Shown: positions 1 through 10,337 of the stretch, one piece after another
How the letters are laid out: each line of letters begins with the position of its first letter
How positions within the stretch are numbered: position 1 is the stretch's first letter
Source: an uncultured Ellagibacter sp.
Lineage (GTDB): Bacteria > Actinomycetota > Coriobacteriia > Coriobacteriales > Eggerthellaceae
Direction: 5' to 3'
Assembly (NCBI RefSeq): GCF_934636505.1
Contig: NZ_CAKUAL010000011.1
Coordinates: 1 to 44,271 of the forward strand
DNA: 44,271 nucleotides
Position numbers and translations under genes: made by a program
The notes under the pieces: model-generated
Seen by the model: the letters and a program-made list of their open reading frames with translations, nothing else
What the model was told of the DNA's origin: nothing
The model's database searches: none

Positions 1-47
<47 letters not shown>

Positions 48-61
48 TTGAAAAGTGCCTG

Positions 62-93
62 ATTATAGTAACCCGACGACCAGATATCGTCAA
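62..93 (-). promoter_or_regulatory. Promoter candidate for tRNA-Ile
   Basis: On the minus strand TTGACG (93 to 88) is followed by a TATAAT (67 to 62), with the mature tRNA starting 15 bases further on. The TATAAT is 20 bases from the TTGACG, longer than usual. An alternative -10, TACTAT, lies at 17 bases. The match is good but was read by eye only. Confidence 0.5.
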
Positions 94-102
94 CCCATAA
101 TC

Positions 103-111
103 TGCTAGAAT
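103..111 (+). promoter_or_regulatory. Extended -10 promoter candidate for the BFN gene
   Basis: TGCTAGAAT at 103-111 fits an extended -10 (TGn plus a near-TATAAT). It would start transcription about 25 bases before the ATG at 143. No clear -35 is visible. Confidence 0.4.
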
Positions 112-142
112 TTGAAAAAAGTTTTTTTATTGAGGAGCCGGC

Positions 143-640
143 ATGATCCCTTTAAAAGTTCTCACCCTCATCGTTTTGAATTCGATGCAACCAGCAGCCC
201 TGGTCATGGAGCCAACTGAGGAGCATCAGCGAACGAAATCGCGCATCGTGCCGGTATGGGTCGGGCCCGCTGAAGCCATGCAACTCGGCATGGCCGTCGA
301 GCACATGAGAACCCCAAGGCCCCTCACGCACGACCTTATGCTCGATGCGCTCACTAACCTCGACGCGCGAATCGATCACGCCGTCATCAACGATGTGAAG
401 GGAACGACTTTCTTCGCGAAGCTCTACTTAAAGCAAGGCGACCGGATGATCGAGCTCGACGCCCGGCCGAGCGACGCCATCGCACTGGCCATACGCGAAG
501 ATGCACCCATCTACATCGACGAGAAAACCCTCGATAAAGGAAGCTACCCTTACATCATCAGGGAAGACGCATCCGAAAGCGAGATTGAGGAATTCCATAG
601 CTTCCTTGAGAACATCTCACCTGAAGACTTCCAAGCGTAA
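143..640 (+). CDS. Bifunctional nuclease (BFN, DUF151) family protein
   Basis: The 165-residue protein matches the BFN/DUF151 family along almost its whole length. It has the family pattern P-V-W-V-G-P-x-E-A near residue 38, PRPLTHDL near residue 59 and DARPSDAIALAIR near residue 107. Members fold as a compact single domain and some plant members show RNase and DNase activity. The role in bacteria is poorly defined, so no pathway is claimed. GAGGAG lies six bases before the ATG, which supports this start. The gene is monocistronic: tRNA-Ile is divergent on its left and gyrA converges from the right, with a hairpin between the two gene ends. Confidence 0.88.
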   Translation: MIPLKVLTLIVLNSMQPAALVMEPTEEHQRTKSRIVPVWVGPAEAMQLGMAVEHMRTPRPLTHDLMLDALTNLDARIDHAVINDVKGTTFFAKLYLKQGDRMIELDARPSDAIALAIREDAPIYIDEKTLDKGSYPYIIREDASESEIEEFHSFLENISPEDFQA

Positions 641-699
641 ATGCTGAAGGGGAATCCCGCCACAGGATCGATAGCAGTCCTTGTCGTGCCCGCCATACG

Positions 700-741
700 A
701 ATGAGGGGCCTTACAGCCTGCCAGCCGTAAGCCCCCTCATT
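700..741. terminator. Hairpin between convergent BFN gene and gyrA
   Basis: Arms of 15 bases (700-714 and 727-741) pair with one mismatch around a 12-base loop. Neither side has a clear T-run, so intrinsic termination is uncertain. Its place between two convergent gene ends suggests a bidirectional transcription barrier. Confidence 0.45.
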
Positions 742-775
742 AACAACTTATGCCGCTTGAGCGCAGCGCCTGCGC

Positions 776-3532
<2,757 letters not shown>

Positions 3533-3580
3533 TAGAATCCTTTCGAGATTTCAGGCTCAATCACCGTAAGGCTCGATGCC

Positions 3581-5548
3581 TTAAATATCAAGGAAGCGAA
3601 CGTCGCGGGCATGCTTCTGGATGAACTCCTTACGCGGTTCCACCTGATCGCCCATAAGCTCACTTACCGTGCGCTCGGCTTCGGCGGCGTCATCGATATT
3701 GACCTGCAGAAGCGTGCGCGTCGCGGGCTCCATTGTGGTTTCCCACAGCTGCTCGGGGTCCATCTCGCCCAAACCCTTGTAGCGCTGGACGTCGAACTTT
3801 TCCGAACCACCCATCTCGGCGAGCGTCTCCGAAAGCGCGTTCTCGTCGTAGATGTAGCGCTCGATCTTCGTAGAACGCGAATTTTTCTTCTTCACGCCGA
3901 AAATCGGCGGGCAGGCAATGTAGACGTAGCCGCGATTGATGAGCTCGGGCATATAACGATAGAAGAACGTGAGCAGCAGGATGCGGATGTGCGCGCCGTC
4001 GACATCGGCATCGGTCATGATGATGATGCGGTGGTAGCGAGCCTGGTCGGCGTCGAAATCTTCTCCAATGTTCGTGCCGATTGCCGTGATGAGCGAGCTG
4101 ATCGTCTCACTTGAAAGTGAACGGTGAAGGCCCGCGCGCTCGACATTCAAAATCTTACCGCGCAGCGGCAGAATCGCCTGCGTCTTGCGGTCGCGCGCCT
4201 GCTTGGCACTGCCACCTGCGGAATCGCCCTCTACGATGAAGATTTCGGAATCTTCCGCCTTCTTGGAAGAACAGTCGGCAAGCTTGCCAGGCAGCGCAAA
4301 CGAGTCGAGGACGTTCTTGCGGCGCGTCATCTCGCGCGCTTTGCGAGCAGCCTCGCGGGCTTTCAGAGCCTGCGTCGCCTTCCCAATAATCTTCTTAGCG
4401 GGGGAGGGGTTCTCCTCCAGATATTCCGCAAGGCCCTGGGTCACGGCGTTCTGCACGAGCGGACGGATCTCGGTGTTGCCGAGCTTCGTTTTCGTCTGCC
4501 CCTCGAACTGCGGATCATGCAGCTTCACGGAAATGATTGCCGCCAAACCCTCGCGCGTGTCGTCACCCGAAAGATTGGAATCCTTCTCCTTCAGGATGCC
4601 CTTGCTGCGCGCATAGTCGTTGATCGTGCGCGTCACGGCCTGCTTGAAGCCGTCAAGATGCGTGCCACCCTCGTGCGTGTTGATGTTGTTGGCGAAAGCC
4701 ATGACGGAGTTCGTCGAATAGGATGTCGACCACTGCATGGCCACTTCCACCGTTCCGTCGGCATTTTCGGCCGAGAAATAAATGGGCTCGTTAAGCGTTT
4801 CCTTGCCCTTGTTCAGGTACTTCACGAAGTCGATGATACCGCCCATGAACTGGAACACCTCAGTGCGCGGCTCGGCGGTCTTCCCGGAGACAACCTCGCT
4901 CGGATTCTCGCGCTCATCGTGCATCGTGATTTTGAGACCCTTGTTCAAAAACGCCATCTCACGGAAGCGCGCCGCGAGCGTGTCGTAATCGTACACCGTG
5001 GTTTCCGCGAAGATCTCGGGGTCAGGCCAGAACGTAACCTTCGTTCCCGTGTGGTCCGCTGTTCCAATCTCATGGAGCTTCGTCTTCGTGTGGCCGTGAT
5101 CGAAATCGATCTCATATTCCTTGCCGCCGCGCCTCACGTTGACCTCGACGCGCGAGGAGAGCGCATTAACGACGGACACGCCGACGCCGTGCAGACCACC
5201 CGAAACCTTATACCCTTCGCCGCCGAACTTGCCGCCAGCATGGAGAATCGTCAGAACGACCTCAACCGTTGGAATCTTCTCCTTCGGATGCATGTCCACC
5301 GGGATACCGCGGCCGTTGTCGGCTACCGTGATCGAGTTATCGGGATGAATCCATACCTCGATGGAGTCGCAATAGCCGGCAAGCGCTTCGTCGACGGCGT
5401 TGTCGACGACCTCGTACACCAGATGATGCAGGCCGCGCGGGCCCGTAGAGCCGATATACATACCAGGGCGCTTGCGCACCGCTTCGAGACCTTCGAGGAC
5501 TTGAATGTCAGAACCATCGTAATGATCGGGTTTGTTAACCACTGACAT
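3581..5548 (-). CDS. gyrB: DNA gyrase subunit B
   Basis: The 655-residue ATPase subunit of gyrase has the expected layout. The GHKL ATPase domain shows VYEVVDNAVDEALAG and DNGRGIPV, followed by SGGLHGVGVSVVNALS. A transducer domain comes next. The TOPRIM domain has IVEGDSAGGSAKQARDR and the metal-binding DADVDGAHI, and the tail has the conserved QRYKGLGEMDPEQLWETTM. The length is typical of Gram-positive GyrB. A GGAG lies before the ATG, and a 5' leader of roughly 45 bases is predicted from an extended -10 at 5601-5609. It is the first gene of a gyrB-gyrA operon. Confidence 0.97.
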   Translation of the reverse strand: MSVVNKPDHYDGSDIQVLEGLEAVRKRPGMYIGSTGPRGLHHLVYEVVDNAVDEALAGYCDSIEVWIHPDNSITVADNGRGIPVDMHPKEKIPTVEVVLTILHAGGKFGGEGYKVSGGLHGVGVSVVNALSSRVEVNVRRGGKEYEIDFDHGHTKTKLHEIGTADHTGTKVTFWPDPEIFAETTVYDYDTLAARFREMAFLNKGLKITMHDERENPSEVVSGKTAEPRTEVFQFMGGIIDFVKYLNKGKETLNEPIYFSAENADGTVEVAMQWSTSYSTNSVMAFANNINTHEGGTHLDGFKQAVTRTINDYARSKGILKEKDSNLSGDDTREGLAAIISVKLHDPQFEGQTKTKLGNTEIRPLVQNAVTQGLAEYLEENPSPAKKIIGKATQALKAREAARKAREMTRRKNVLDSFALPGKLADCSSKKAEDSEIFIVEGDSAGGSAKQARDRKTQAILPLRGKILNVERAGLHRSLSSETISSLITAIGTNIGEDFDADQARYHRIIIMTDADVDGAHIRILLLTFFYRYMPELINRGYVYIACPPIFGVKKKNSRSTKIERYIYDENALSETLAEMGGSEKFDVQRYKGLGEMDPEQLWETTMEPATRTLLQVNIDDAAEAERTVSELMGDQVEPRKEFIQKHARDVRFLDI

Positions 5549-5576
5549 GCTCCTTTTCGGTACGTTTGGAAGATGC

Positions 5577-5609
5577 TTCGCGCAAAACGCGAACTGACCT
5601 ATTGTACCA
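5577..5609 (-). promoter_or_regulatory. gyrB promoter candidate with leader hairpin
   Basis: On the minus strand TGGTACAAT (5609 to 5601) is an extended -10. A perfect 6-base-pair stem, TTCGCG/CGCGAA with a 5-base loop (5593 to 5577), falls right at the predicted transcript start. The hairpin could stabilise the gyrBA message or modulate its transcription; that is inference. No convincing -35 is present. Confidence 0.5.
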
Positions 5610-5681
5610 TAGAAGAATAAAACGAAGCGTTTGAGCGGTCTCTAAGGCCTTCTAACGGATGATTCTGCATTTTTTCGCCAT

Positions 5682-6203
5682 TTATGACCTTTCACCCTTC
5701 TTCCATTCCCTGTCGGTTACCATCGCCTTTTCCAGCGCGCGCCTGAGCGAAGGGTTCTCCACAGATGACACCATCTGCTCAACTTCAGTTTTTTCCTCGG
5801 GAGAAAGCGGAACCGAGCGAGTACTTTCAGACTTCGTTTCGCACACATCCCTGTAAGGATGGCGCTTACGCATGTCGAACCGGGAAGGGTAGGTTTTGAA
5901 CTCATCTATCCTCTCGCCGAAGCGCTCATGGAGCCGAAGCATAATCAGATGCTGCCGGCAGTGGACATCCGAACGAAAATTCCCGTCGTCCATATACACA
6001 TACAGCGAGCGAATTCCTTCTTCTTCTTTTATATAGACAGCGTTCACATGATCGAGGACGTAGGGAGCATTCTCCTTGTATACATACTCGATCGCATCTT
6101 TCCACATCGTACGAACCTCGGCGGCCCGGCGAGCGATGAGCGTCTTTTCGTCAGTCGGCAGCGAACTGAACAGCCGCGCCATCTCTTTCCCAATCCTAGC
6201 CAC
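5682..6203 (-). CDS. DciA-like protein (DUF721 family)
   Basis: The protein has 173 residues from a GTG start at 6203, chosen because AGGAGG lies seven bases upstream. The start overlaps the end of recF. The N-terminal half resembles DUF721/DciA: a conserved Trp (R-T-M-W-K-D-A), a beta-strand stretch L-Y-V-Y-M-D-D, and an L-R-L-H-E-R-F helix before a basic segment. DciA is the ancestral loader of the replicative helicase DnaB, and in actinobacteria it is commonly encoded between recF and gyrB, as here. The sequence match is loose, so context carries part of the call. The C-terminal third is charged and probably flexible. Confidence 0.7.
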   Translation of the reverse strand: MARIGKEMARLFSSLPTDEKTLIARRAAEVRTMWKDAIEYVYKENAPYVLDHVNAVYIKEEEGIRSLYVYMDDGNFRSDVHCRQHLIMLRLHERFGERIDEFKTYPSRFDMRKRHPYRDVCETKSESTRSVPLSPEEKTEVEQMVSSVENPSLRRALEKAMVTDREWKKGERS

Positions 6204-7320
6204 GTGTCGCCTCCTCACCCAACTGCACAACACGAGCATTCCTAAGAAGGGAATCATCGAAATAGGCGAGATTAGCCGTCGTGATAAACGTCTGCATATC
6301 TCCCGAGATAAATTCCACCAGTGCATGCCTTCTACGCTCGTCGAGCTCGCTCATCACGTCATCGAGAAGGAGCACCGGCTTCTGACTGAGCATATCCTCG
6401 ATAATCGATGCCTCGGCAAGCTTGCAAGCAAGGACAATAGAGCGTTGCTGCCCCTGACTTCCATAGTTTCCCGCATTCTTTCCCTCGATGTAGAAGCCGA
6501 TCTCGTCGGAGTGAGGCCCAACGACGCTCTTTCGGCGGGCGAGCTCCTCGCCGCGGCGCGCTTCAAGGGCGGAAGCGAGCGCATCACGCGCCTCATCTCG
6601 AGAAAACGAAGCAACCCCACACGGTGTTTCACGTGAAACAGGGGTCATCCAGGAAGGAGCATACGTCACTTGCAGCCCCTCACCTTGAGCGATGTCGGCG
6701 TAACGACGAGAAATCTCCGGCGCAAGCTTCGCAAACAGCGCCGCACGATAACACGCAAGCTGCGCGCCGCAGGTTACCAGCGTCTCGTTGATGCTGTCGA
6801 TGAGCGCCGTCTGGGCTTCTTCCTTCAGGAGCCTATTCTTATAGCGGATGACCTTCTCGTAATCTTTCTTGATAAGGTAATGATTCGGCGAGAGCTGCGA
6901 TCCCAAAGCGTCAATCGCGGTGCGGCGGACGCTCATCGATCCCTTCACGAGATCGAGATCGTCCGGCGTAAACGACACGGAAGGAATTAGTCCCTTCAAA
7001 TCAGCAGGCCGCCTCGCTTTACCATTCAACGTGTACTTCCTCTTATGGCTTTCCAGCAGCATGACGATATCGAGAACCCGTTCGTCTCCCGTTACGCGCG
7101 CCTCGGTGCGGGCATAGCTTTCCCCATGTTTTATCACCTGGTTAATAAGCGGATGCCGAAACGAGGAGAGCGCCGTCATAAGCTGAATACCCTCGACGAT
7201 GTTCGTCTTCCCAACCGCATTCGGCCCCACGAACAAGGTGAGCGCCCCGATATTGTTCAGCTCGAAGCGCTCATAATTACGAAAGTTGGTGAACCCTATA
7301 TGCTCGATGGACAGCGTCAC
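6196..7320 (-). CDS. recF: DNA replication and repair protein RecF
   Basis: RecF is an SMC-like ATPase that loads RecA at single-strand gaps with RecO and RecR. The 374-residue protein has a Walker A, FVGPNAVGKTNIVEGIQ, near residue 31. It has the ABC signature region YGSQGQQRSIVLACKLAEA and a Walker B, KPVLLLDDVMSELDERR. The GTG start overlaps the dnaN stop in a GTGA arrangement, so dnaN and recF are translationally coupled. The end overlaps the DciA-like gene. An exact parS site is embedded in the frame at 6625-6640 and reads as the peptide VSRET. Confidence 0.95.
   Translation of the reverse strand: MTLSIEHIGFTNFRNYERFELNNIGALTLFVGPNAVGKTNIVEGIQLMTALSSFRHPLINQVIKHGESYARTEARVTGDERVLDIVMLLESHKRKYTLNGKARRPADLKGLIPSVSFTPDDLDLVKGSMSVRRTAIDALGSQLSPNHYLIKKDYEKVIRYKNRLLKEEAQTALIDSINETLVTCGAQLACYRAALFAKLAPEISRRYADIAQGEGLQVTYAPSWMTPVSRETPCGVASFSRDEARDALASALEARRGEELARRKSVVGPHSDEIGFYIEGKNAGNYGSQGQQRSIVLACKLAEASIIEDMLSQKPVLLLDDVMSELDERRRHALVEFISGDMQTFITTANLAYFDDSLLRNARVVQLGEEATRG
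6625..6640. other. parS site 1 (inside recF)
   Basis: This is a perfect 16-base palindrome TGTTTCACGTGAAACA, identical to the classical chromosomal parS bound by ParB. It lies in the coding sequence of recF and is the only copy left of the presumed origin. Confidence 0.93.
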
Positions 7321-8417
7321 GAGATGCGCACCGGCATGACGAGATACAGGAAGTTCTCAGGAACTTCCGCCTTGAAGATGCCCGGTTCGCGGGAGGTCCC
7401 CACCTCCAGATACACCGAGTCGCTCGACACCGACGAAAGGCCGTCGAGCACATAGGCGAAGTTGAAGGCGATTTCCGCGTCGTCACCCTCGATGGAGCAG
7501 GAAAGCGTCTCCTGAGCGGATCCGACGTCCTGGGAAGCGGCGGACAGCTGAACCGTCTGAGACGCCGCGTTCAAATCAAACTTGATCGGCGTGGAAGAAG
7601 AACCGAGAAGGGATGTCCTCTTCACCGCCGCGACGAGGTGGCTGACGTCGATTTTCGCGCGCGTCCCATGTTTCCCCGAAAGCAGCTGCTTGTAGTTGGG
7701 AAAATTACCCTCAATTCGACGGTTGATGAAAACGGTGCCCTCGCAACTGACGAGAATCTGATTCTCGGCGAGCGCGATTTGAACGTTGGACTCGGTTTTC
7801 GGCAAGGACGCGATATCCTGCAAAAACGAGCCGGAAATCACCGCCTCGAATTCATCAGCGGCGGAATCGGCGAGCTCAACCTCGGCCAAGGCCAAACGAT
7901 ACGAGTCGGTCGCAACCATCTTGAAGTGGTTCTCCTCGAGCGTTACCAGAGCGCCGGTGAGAATCGCACGGCTTTCATCTTTCGAAACGGCGCGCGCAAC
8001 CTTTTTCACCATCGCGGCAAATTTCGTGAAGGGGACCTCAATGCGCTGCGAGGCCTCCACGTGAGGGAAGCCGGGGAAATCCTCGAAGTTGAGCGCCTTG
8101 ATCGAGAACGAGGAACTATCGCAGGTGATAAGCGCGTTCTCCTCGTCGGCCTCTACGTGAACCGCAGCGTCGGGCAGGTTTTTCACTATATCGGAGAACA
8201 GTTTGCCGGGAACAACTGCCTTTCCCTCCTCTTCCACGAGCGCCGCCGTCGAATACTGGATGGAAAGCTCGAGGTCGGTCGCCTGAAGAACGAGCGAGTC
8301 ACCCGTCGCTTCGAGCAAGATGCCGGAGAGAACGGGAAGGGTCGAGCGGGTTGATACACCTTTGATAACAATTGCGAGGGCATTCTGGAGTTCGCTTTTG
8401 CTGATGCTGAATTTCAA
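7317..8417 (-). CDS. dnaN: DNA polymerase III beta sliding clamp
   Basis: The beta clamp tethers DNA polymerase III to DNA. From a TTG start at 8417 the protein has 366 residues, the usual size, and begins with a Met-Lys-Phe-Ser-Ile pattern typical of the family. The three clamp domains are visible, with TRSTLPVLSGILLEA near the N terminus and the C-terminal YLVMPVRIS. An ATG further upstream at 8453 gives a longer frame, but it overlaps a TATAAT and has no ribosome site. The TTG has GAGAAGG five bases upstream. The stop overlaps the recF start. It is the first gene of the dnaN-recF-dciA group, facing the oriC region. Confidence 0.95.
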   Translation of the reverse strand: MKFSISKSELQNALAIVIKGVSTRSTLPVLSGILLEATGDSLVLQATDLELSIQYSTAALVEEEGKAVVPGKLFSDIVKNLPDAAVHVEADEENALITCDSSSFSIKALNFEDFPGFPHVEASQRIEVPFTKFAAMVKKVARAVSKDESRAILTGALVTLEENHFKMVATDSYRLALAEVELADSAADEFEAVISGSFLQDIASLPKTESNVQIALAENQILVSCEGTVFINRRIEGNFPNYKQLLSGKHGTRAKIDVSHLVAAVKRTSLLGSSSTPIKFDLNAASQTVQLSAASQDVGSAQETLSCSIEGDDAEIAFNFAYVLDGLSSVSSDSVYLEVGTSREPGIFKAEVPENFLYLVMPVRIS

Positions 8418-8451
8418 GGAAACCTTCTCTCTTTCTTTTCTGCTGCGCGTC

Positions 8452-8457
8452 ATTATA
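8452..8457 (-). promoter_or_regulatory. -10 element for dnaN
   Basis: TATAAT reads on the minus strand from 8457 to 8452, about 35 bases before the TTG start of dnaN. It overlaps the alternative upstream ATG, which therefore is unlikely to be transcribed. The -35 region is poor. Confidence 0.5.
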
Positions 8458-8727
8458 CAGGCTCGAACAGGAACGGATAATCCTCAAGTGAAAGCATCCG
8501 AAAATTCAAAGCTCTCTTTCACTCGATTCTCTTTTTCACCTCGCTGAAAGGTGAAAAAACGACTATTCCCCTTCATTTTTATCCACAATTCCTTCTCATG
8601 CATCGTTTTCCACCAGACGAGGCTCTTCCCTTTGTGGAAAATGTTGAAAAACGGGCATTCATGCATAAAGAGCTGTGGAAAAGCCGTCTTTTACCTCATT
8701 TTTATATAGTTTCCTATCTTCAATTTC

Positions 8728-8756
8728 TTAACGATTACGACCTGGGGTTTTATAAT
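8728..8756 (+). promoter_or_regulatory. Promoter candidate inside the oriC AT-rich region
   Basis: TTAACG (8728-8733), a 17-base spacer and a perfect TATAAT (8751-8756) form a good sigma-70-type promoter pointing toward the HATPase gene and dnaA, about 400 bases upstream of the former. Transcription here could help open the origin or produce a long leader; both are inference. Confidence 0.45.
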
Positions 8757-8857
8757 AGAACAAGATGTTGACCAGGTAATATATTAATTCTTCAACCCAA
8801 GGAGAACATTCTCAACCATACTCTTTAAAGGATTAAAAATCACTCACCTGGGGTTTT
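8740..8857 (+). repeat. Direct repeat ACCTGGGGTTTT (two copies)
   Basis: The 12-base sequence ACCTGGGGTTTT occurs at 8740-8751 and 8846-8857, starting 106 bases apart. An inverted ACCTGG core (CCAGGT) also lies at about 8772-8777, between them. It is not a DnaA box and could be a site for another origin-binding protein. Confidence 0.6.
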
Positions 8858-9084
8858 GATTTTACGCACGCCTTTCATCAGGCGAAACCAATTTTCTCCT
8901 CAAGTCAATGAATATTTTAACAATCCGCTTTCTCAACTTTTCGTTTTCCACCGTGCTTTTTCAGAGTTTTCAACTTTTATTGAATGAATTGTTGAAAAGT
9001 CTGAAAGCACCTCGTAGATTTCCCCAAATCTTTCAACTGAAAGTGAATTTCTTTCTTTCTCAACCAAGAAAGGGGCAGGTGGGC

Positions 9085-9113
9085 TTCTTTCGTTGTTGAA
9101 AAACGGCTACAAT
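9085..9113 (+). promoter_or_regulatory. Weak promoter candidate for the HATPase gene
   Basis: TTCTTT (9085-9090), 17 bases, then TACAAT (9108-9113) would place a transcript start near 9120, about 38 bases before the TTG start. Only the -10 is convincing. Confidence 0.3.
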
Positions 9114-9157
9114 TCATCTGAATAAAACTGAAAACGCTGAATAAATGGAACACGGTT

Positions 9158-10231
9158 TTGGAAAAAACGAACAACACCCCACATGACGAGCCAATGACCC
9201 AGCCCGAAGGCGAGGGGTCCTACGACTACACCTTCGTGACGTCGGTTGCTCGAATCGCACTTTACGACGACCTGCGCAGCGCGCCGCGCGTGACCGAGAT
9301 AATGCCGGCATCCACGCCCGACTATATCGAGGCGCTCGCGTCGACCATCTACAACCAAGCGAAACAGGCGGGGGGATCGATTCCCTATACCGTTGTGCGC
9401 GAAGTATCGGAAAACTTCATCCACGCTCGCTTCACCGAAATCATCGTCTCCATCCTCGACGGGGGAAACACTATCCGCTTCGCCGACCAAGGGCCGGGCA
9501 TCAGCGATAAGAAGAAAGCCCAGTTGCCAGGATTTTCCTCAGCGGTCGAGCCGATGAAGGGCTACATCCGCGGCGTCGGGTCGGGCCTTCCGATTGTGTG
9601 CGATTATCTGGACTTCACCCATGGTTCCATCTCGATCGACGACAACATCGGGCAGGGGACCGTCGTCACCATCAGCATGAATGGCGAGACGGGTGCCGAC
9701 GATACTGAAGAGCGTGGGGAAGGGGAGCTCCCCGTGGGCAAATACGCGCCCAAGGAGGACCAATTCGTCGCAGAACGAATCGACCCCGGCGCCGCCCAAC
9801 CCATACAACCCGTGCAGCAACCTATGCAACAACCCGTACAGCAACCGGTGTCCCCGTATTACCCACAGCAAGGGTATGTTCCCCAGGTTGTCCCCGCATA
9901 TGCGCAGATGACTGCCCAACCTTACCTGCAACAGGTAACGCCCCAGGTTATGCAACCAGTTATTAACGCTTACCAGCAACCTTACGCCCAGCCGCAGCCC
10001 CGCTCGTACGCTACGCCCTCTCTCAATCCGCGCGAGAAGGCATTCCTCAACGCTCTGCTCGCCGAAGGCCCGCTTGGCGTGACCGACCTTGTCAGGCTCA
10101 CGAGCACACCTCAAGCAACCGTTTACACCACGCTCAAGAAACTCCAGGAGGAAGGTCTCATCGAGATGGTTCCTGGTCAGAAGAAGCGAACGCTCACGGC
10201 ATTCGGCATGGAAATCGCCGAGACGATGTAG
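9158..10231 (+). CDS. HATPase-domain protein with C-terminal winged helix, upstream of dnaA
   Basis: The protein has up to 357 residues and three parts. Residues 60-175 form a histidine-kinase-like ATPase (GHKL/HATPase_c) domain: N-box with Glu82 and Asn86, G1 box DQGPGI (110-115) and G2 box GVGSGLPIV (139-147). Residues 205-285 are a Gln/Pro-rich linker with repeated PVQQP units. Residues 288-357 look like a MarR/TrmB-type winged helix (D-L-V-R-L-T-S-T-P-Q-A-T-V-Y). No phosphoacceptor His domain and no membrane segment are present, so it is not an ordinary sensor kinase. It may be an ATP-binding DNA-bound regulator, perhaps acting on dnaA or the adjacent origin; that is inference. The TTG start at 9158 lacks a good ribosome site; ATG 9194 is an alternative. 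Confidence 0.75.
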   Translation: MEKTNNTPHDEPMTQPEGEGSYDYTFVTSVARIALYDDLRSAPRVTEIMPASTPDYIEALASTIYNQAKQAGGSIPYTVVREVSENFIHARFTEIIVSILDGGNTIRFADQGPGISDKKKAQLPGFSSAVEPMKGYIRGVGSGLPIVCDYLDFTHGSISIDDNIGQGTVVTISMNGETGADDTEERGEGELPVGKYAPKEDQFVAERIDPGAAQPIQPVQQPMQQPVQQPVSPYYPQQGYVPQVVPAYAQMTAQPYLQQVTPQVMQPVINAYQQPYAQPQPRSYATPSLNPREKAFLNALLAEGPLGVTDLVRLTSTPQATVYTTLKKLQEEGLIEMVPGQKKRTLTAFGMEIAETM

Positions 10232-10259
10232 CCTGAGCTTCGTCTGGATTACCTTCGCA

Positions 10260-10295
10260 CGCCGCGCGCGAAACGGCCACGCGCGGCGCTTTTTT
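10260..10295 (+). terminator. Intrinsic terminator after the HATPase gene
   Basis: A perfect 9-base-pair GC stem (10260-10268 with 10280-10288) and an 11-base loop are followed by CTTTTTT. It separates the HATPase gene from dnaA, so dnaA probably has its own promoter or depends on readthrough. Confidence 0.9.
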
Positions 10296-10298
10296 GTA

Positions 10299-10304
10299 TA
10301 CAAT
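10299..10304 (+). promoter_or_regulatory. Possible -10 for dnaA
   Basis: TACAAT just after the terminator would start a transcript about 27 bases before the dnaA ATG. The matching -35 position falls in the terminator stem and does not match consensus, so the call is weak. Confidence 0.3.
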
Positions 10305-10337
10305 TGCAGATACTTCGAATCGGCTCGGGAGACTCAT

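Larger units (their letters stand above)
8570..9105. other. oriC: Probable chromosomal replication origin (oriC)
   Basis: The 740-base gap between dnaN and the HATPase gene has no credible gene and is AT-rich compared with its surroundings. It contains a perfect DnaA box TTATCCACA at 8579-8587. Near-boxes are TTTTCCACC at 8606-8614 and 8944-8952, and TTTTCCACA (minus) at 8633-8641 and 8674-8682. TTTTCAACA copies (minus) lie at 8642-8650, 8990-8998 and 9094-9102. An AT-rich stretch at about 8690-8800 directly follows the main box cluster and would suit a DNA unwinding element. Gene direction switches here, leftward to rightward, as expected at an origin. Assignment by box density and context; not tested. 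Confidence 0.8.

Noticed and set aside
4124..5545. A long open frame antisense to gyrB, and similar ones opposite dnaA (10842-11837) and the DinG-like gene (22113-23219).
   Set aside because: Arg/Leu-rich translations mirror strongly conserved genes on the other strand.
8484..9177. Short frames in the dnaN-HATPase gap.
   Set aside because: All are short, Phe/Ser-rich products of AT-rich origin sequence without ribosome sites.
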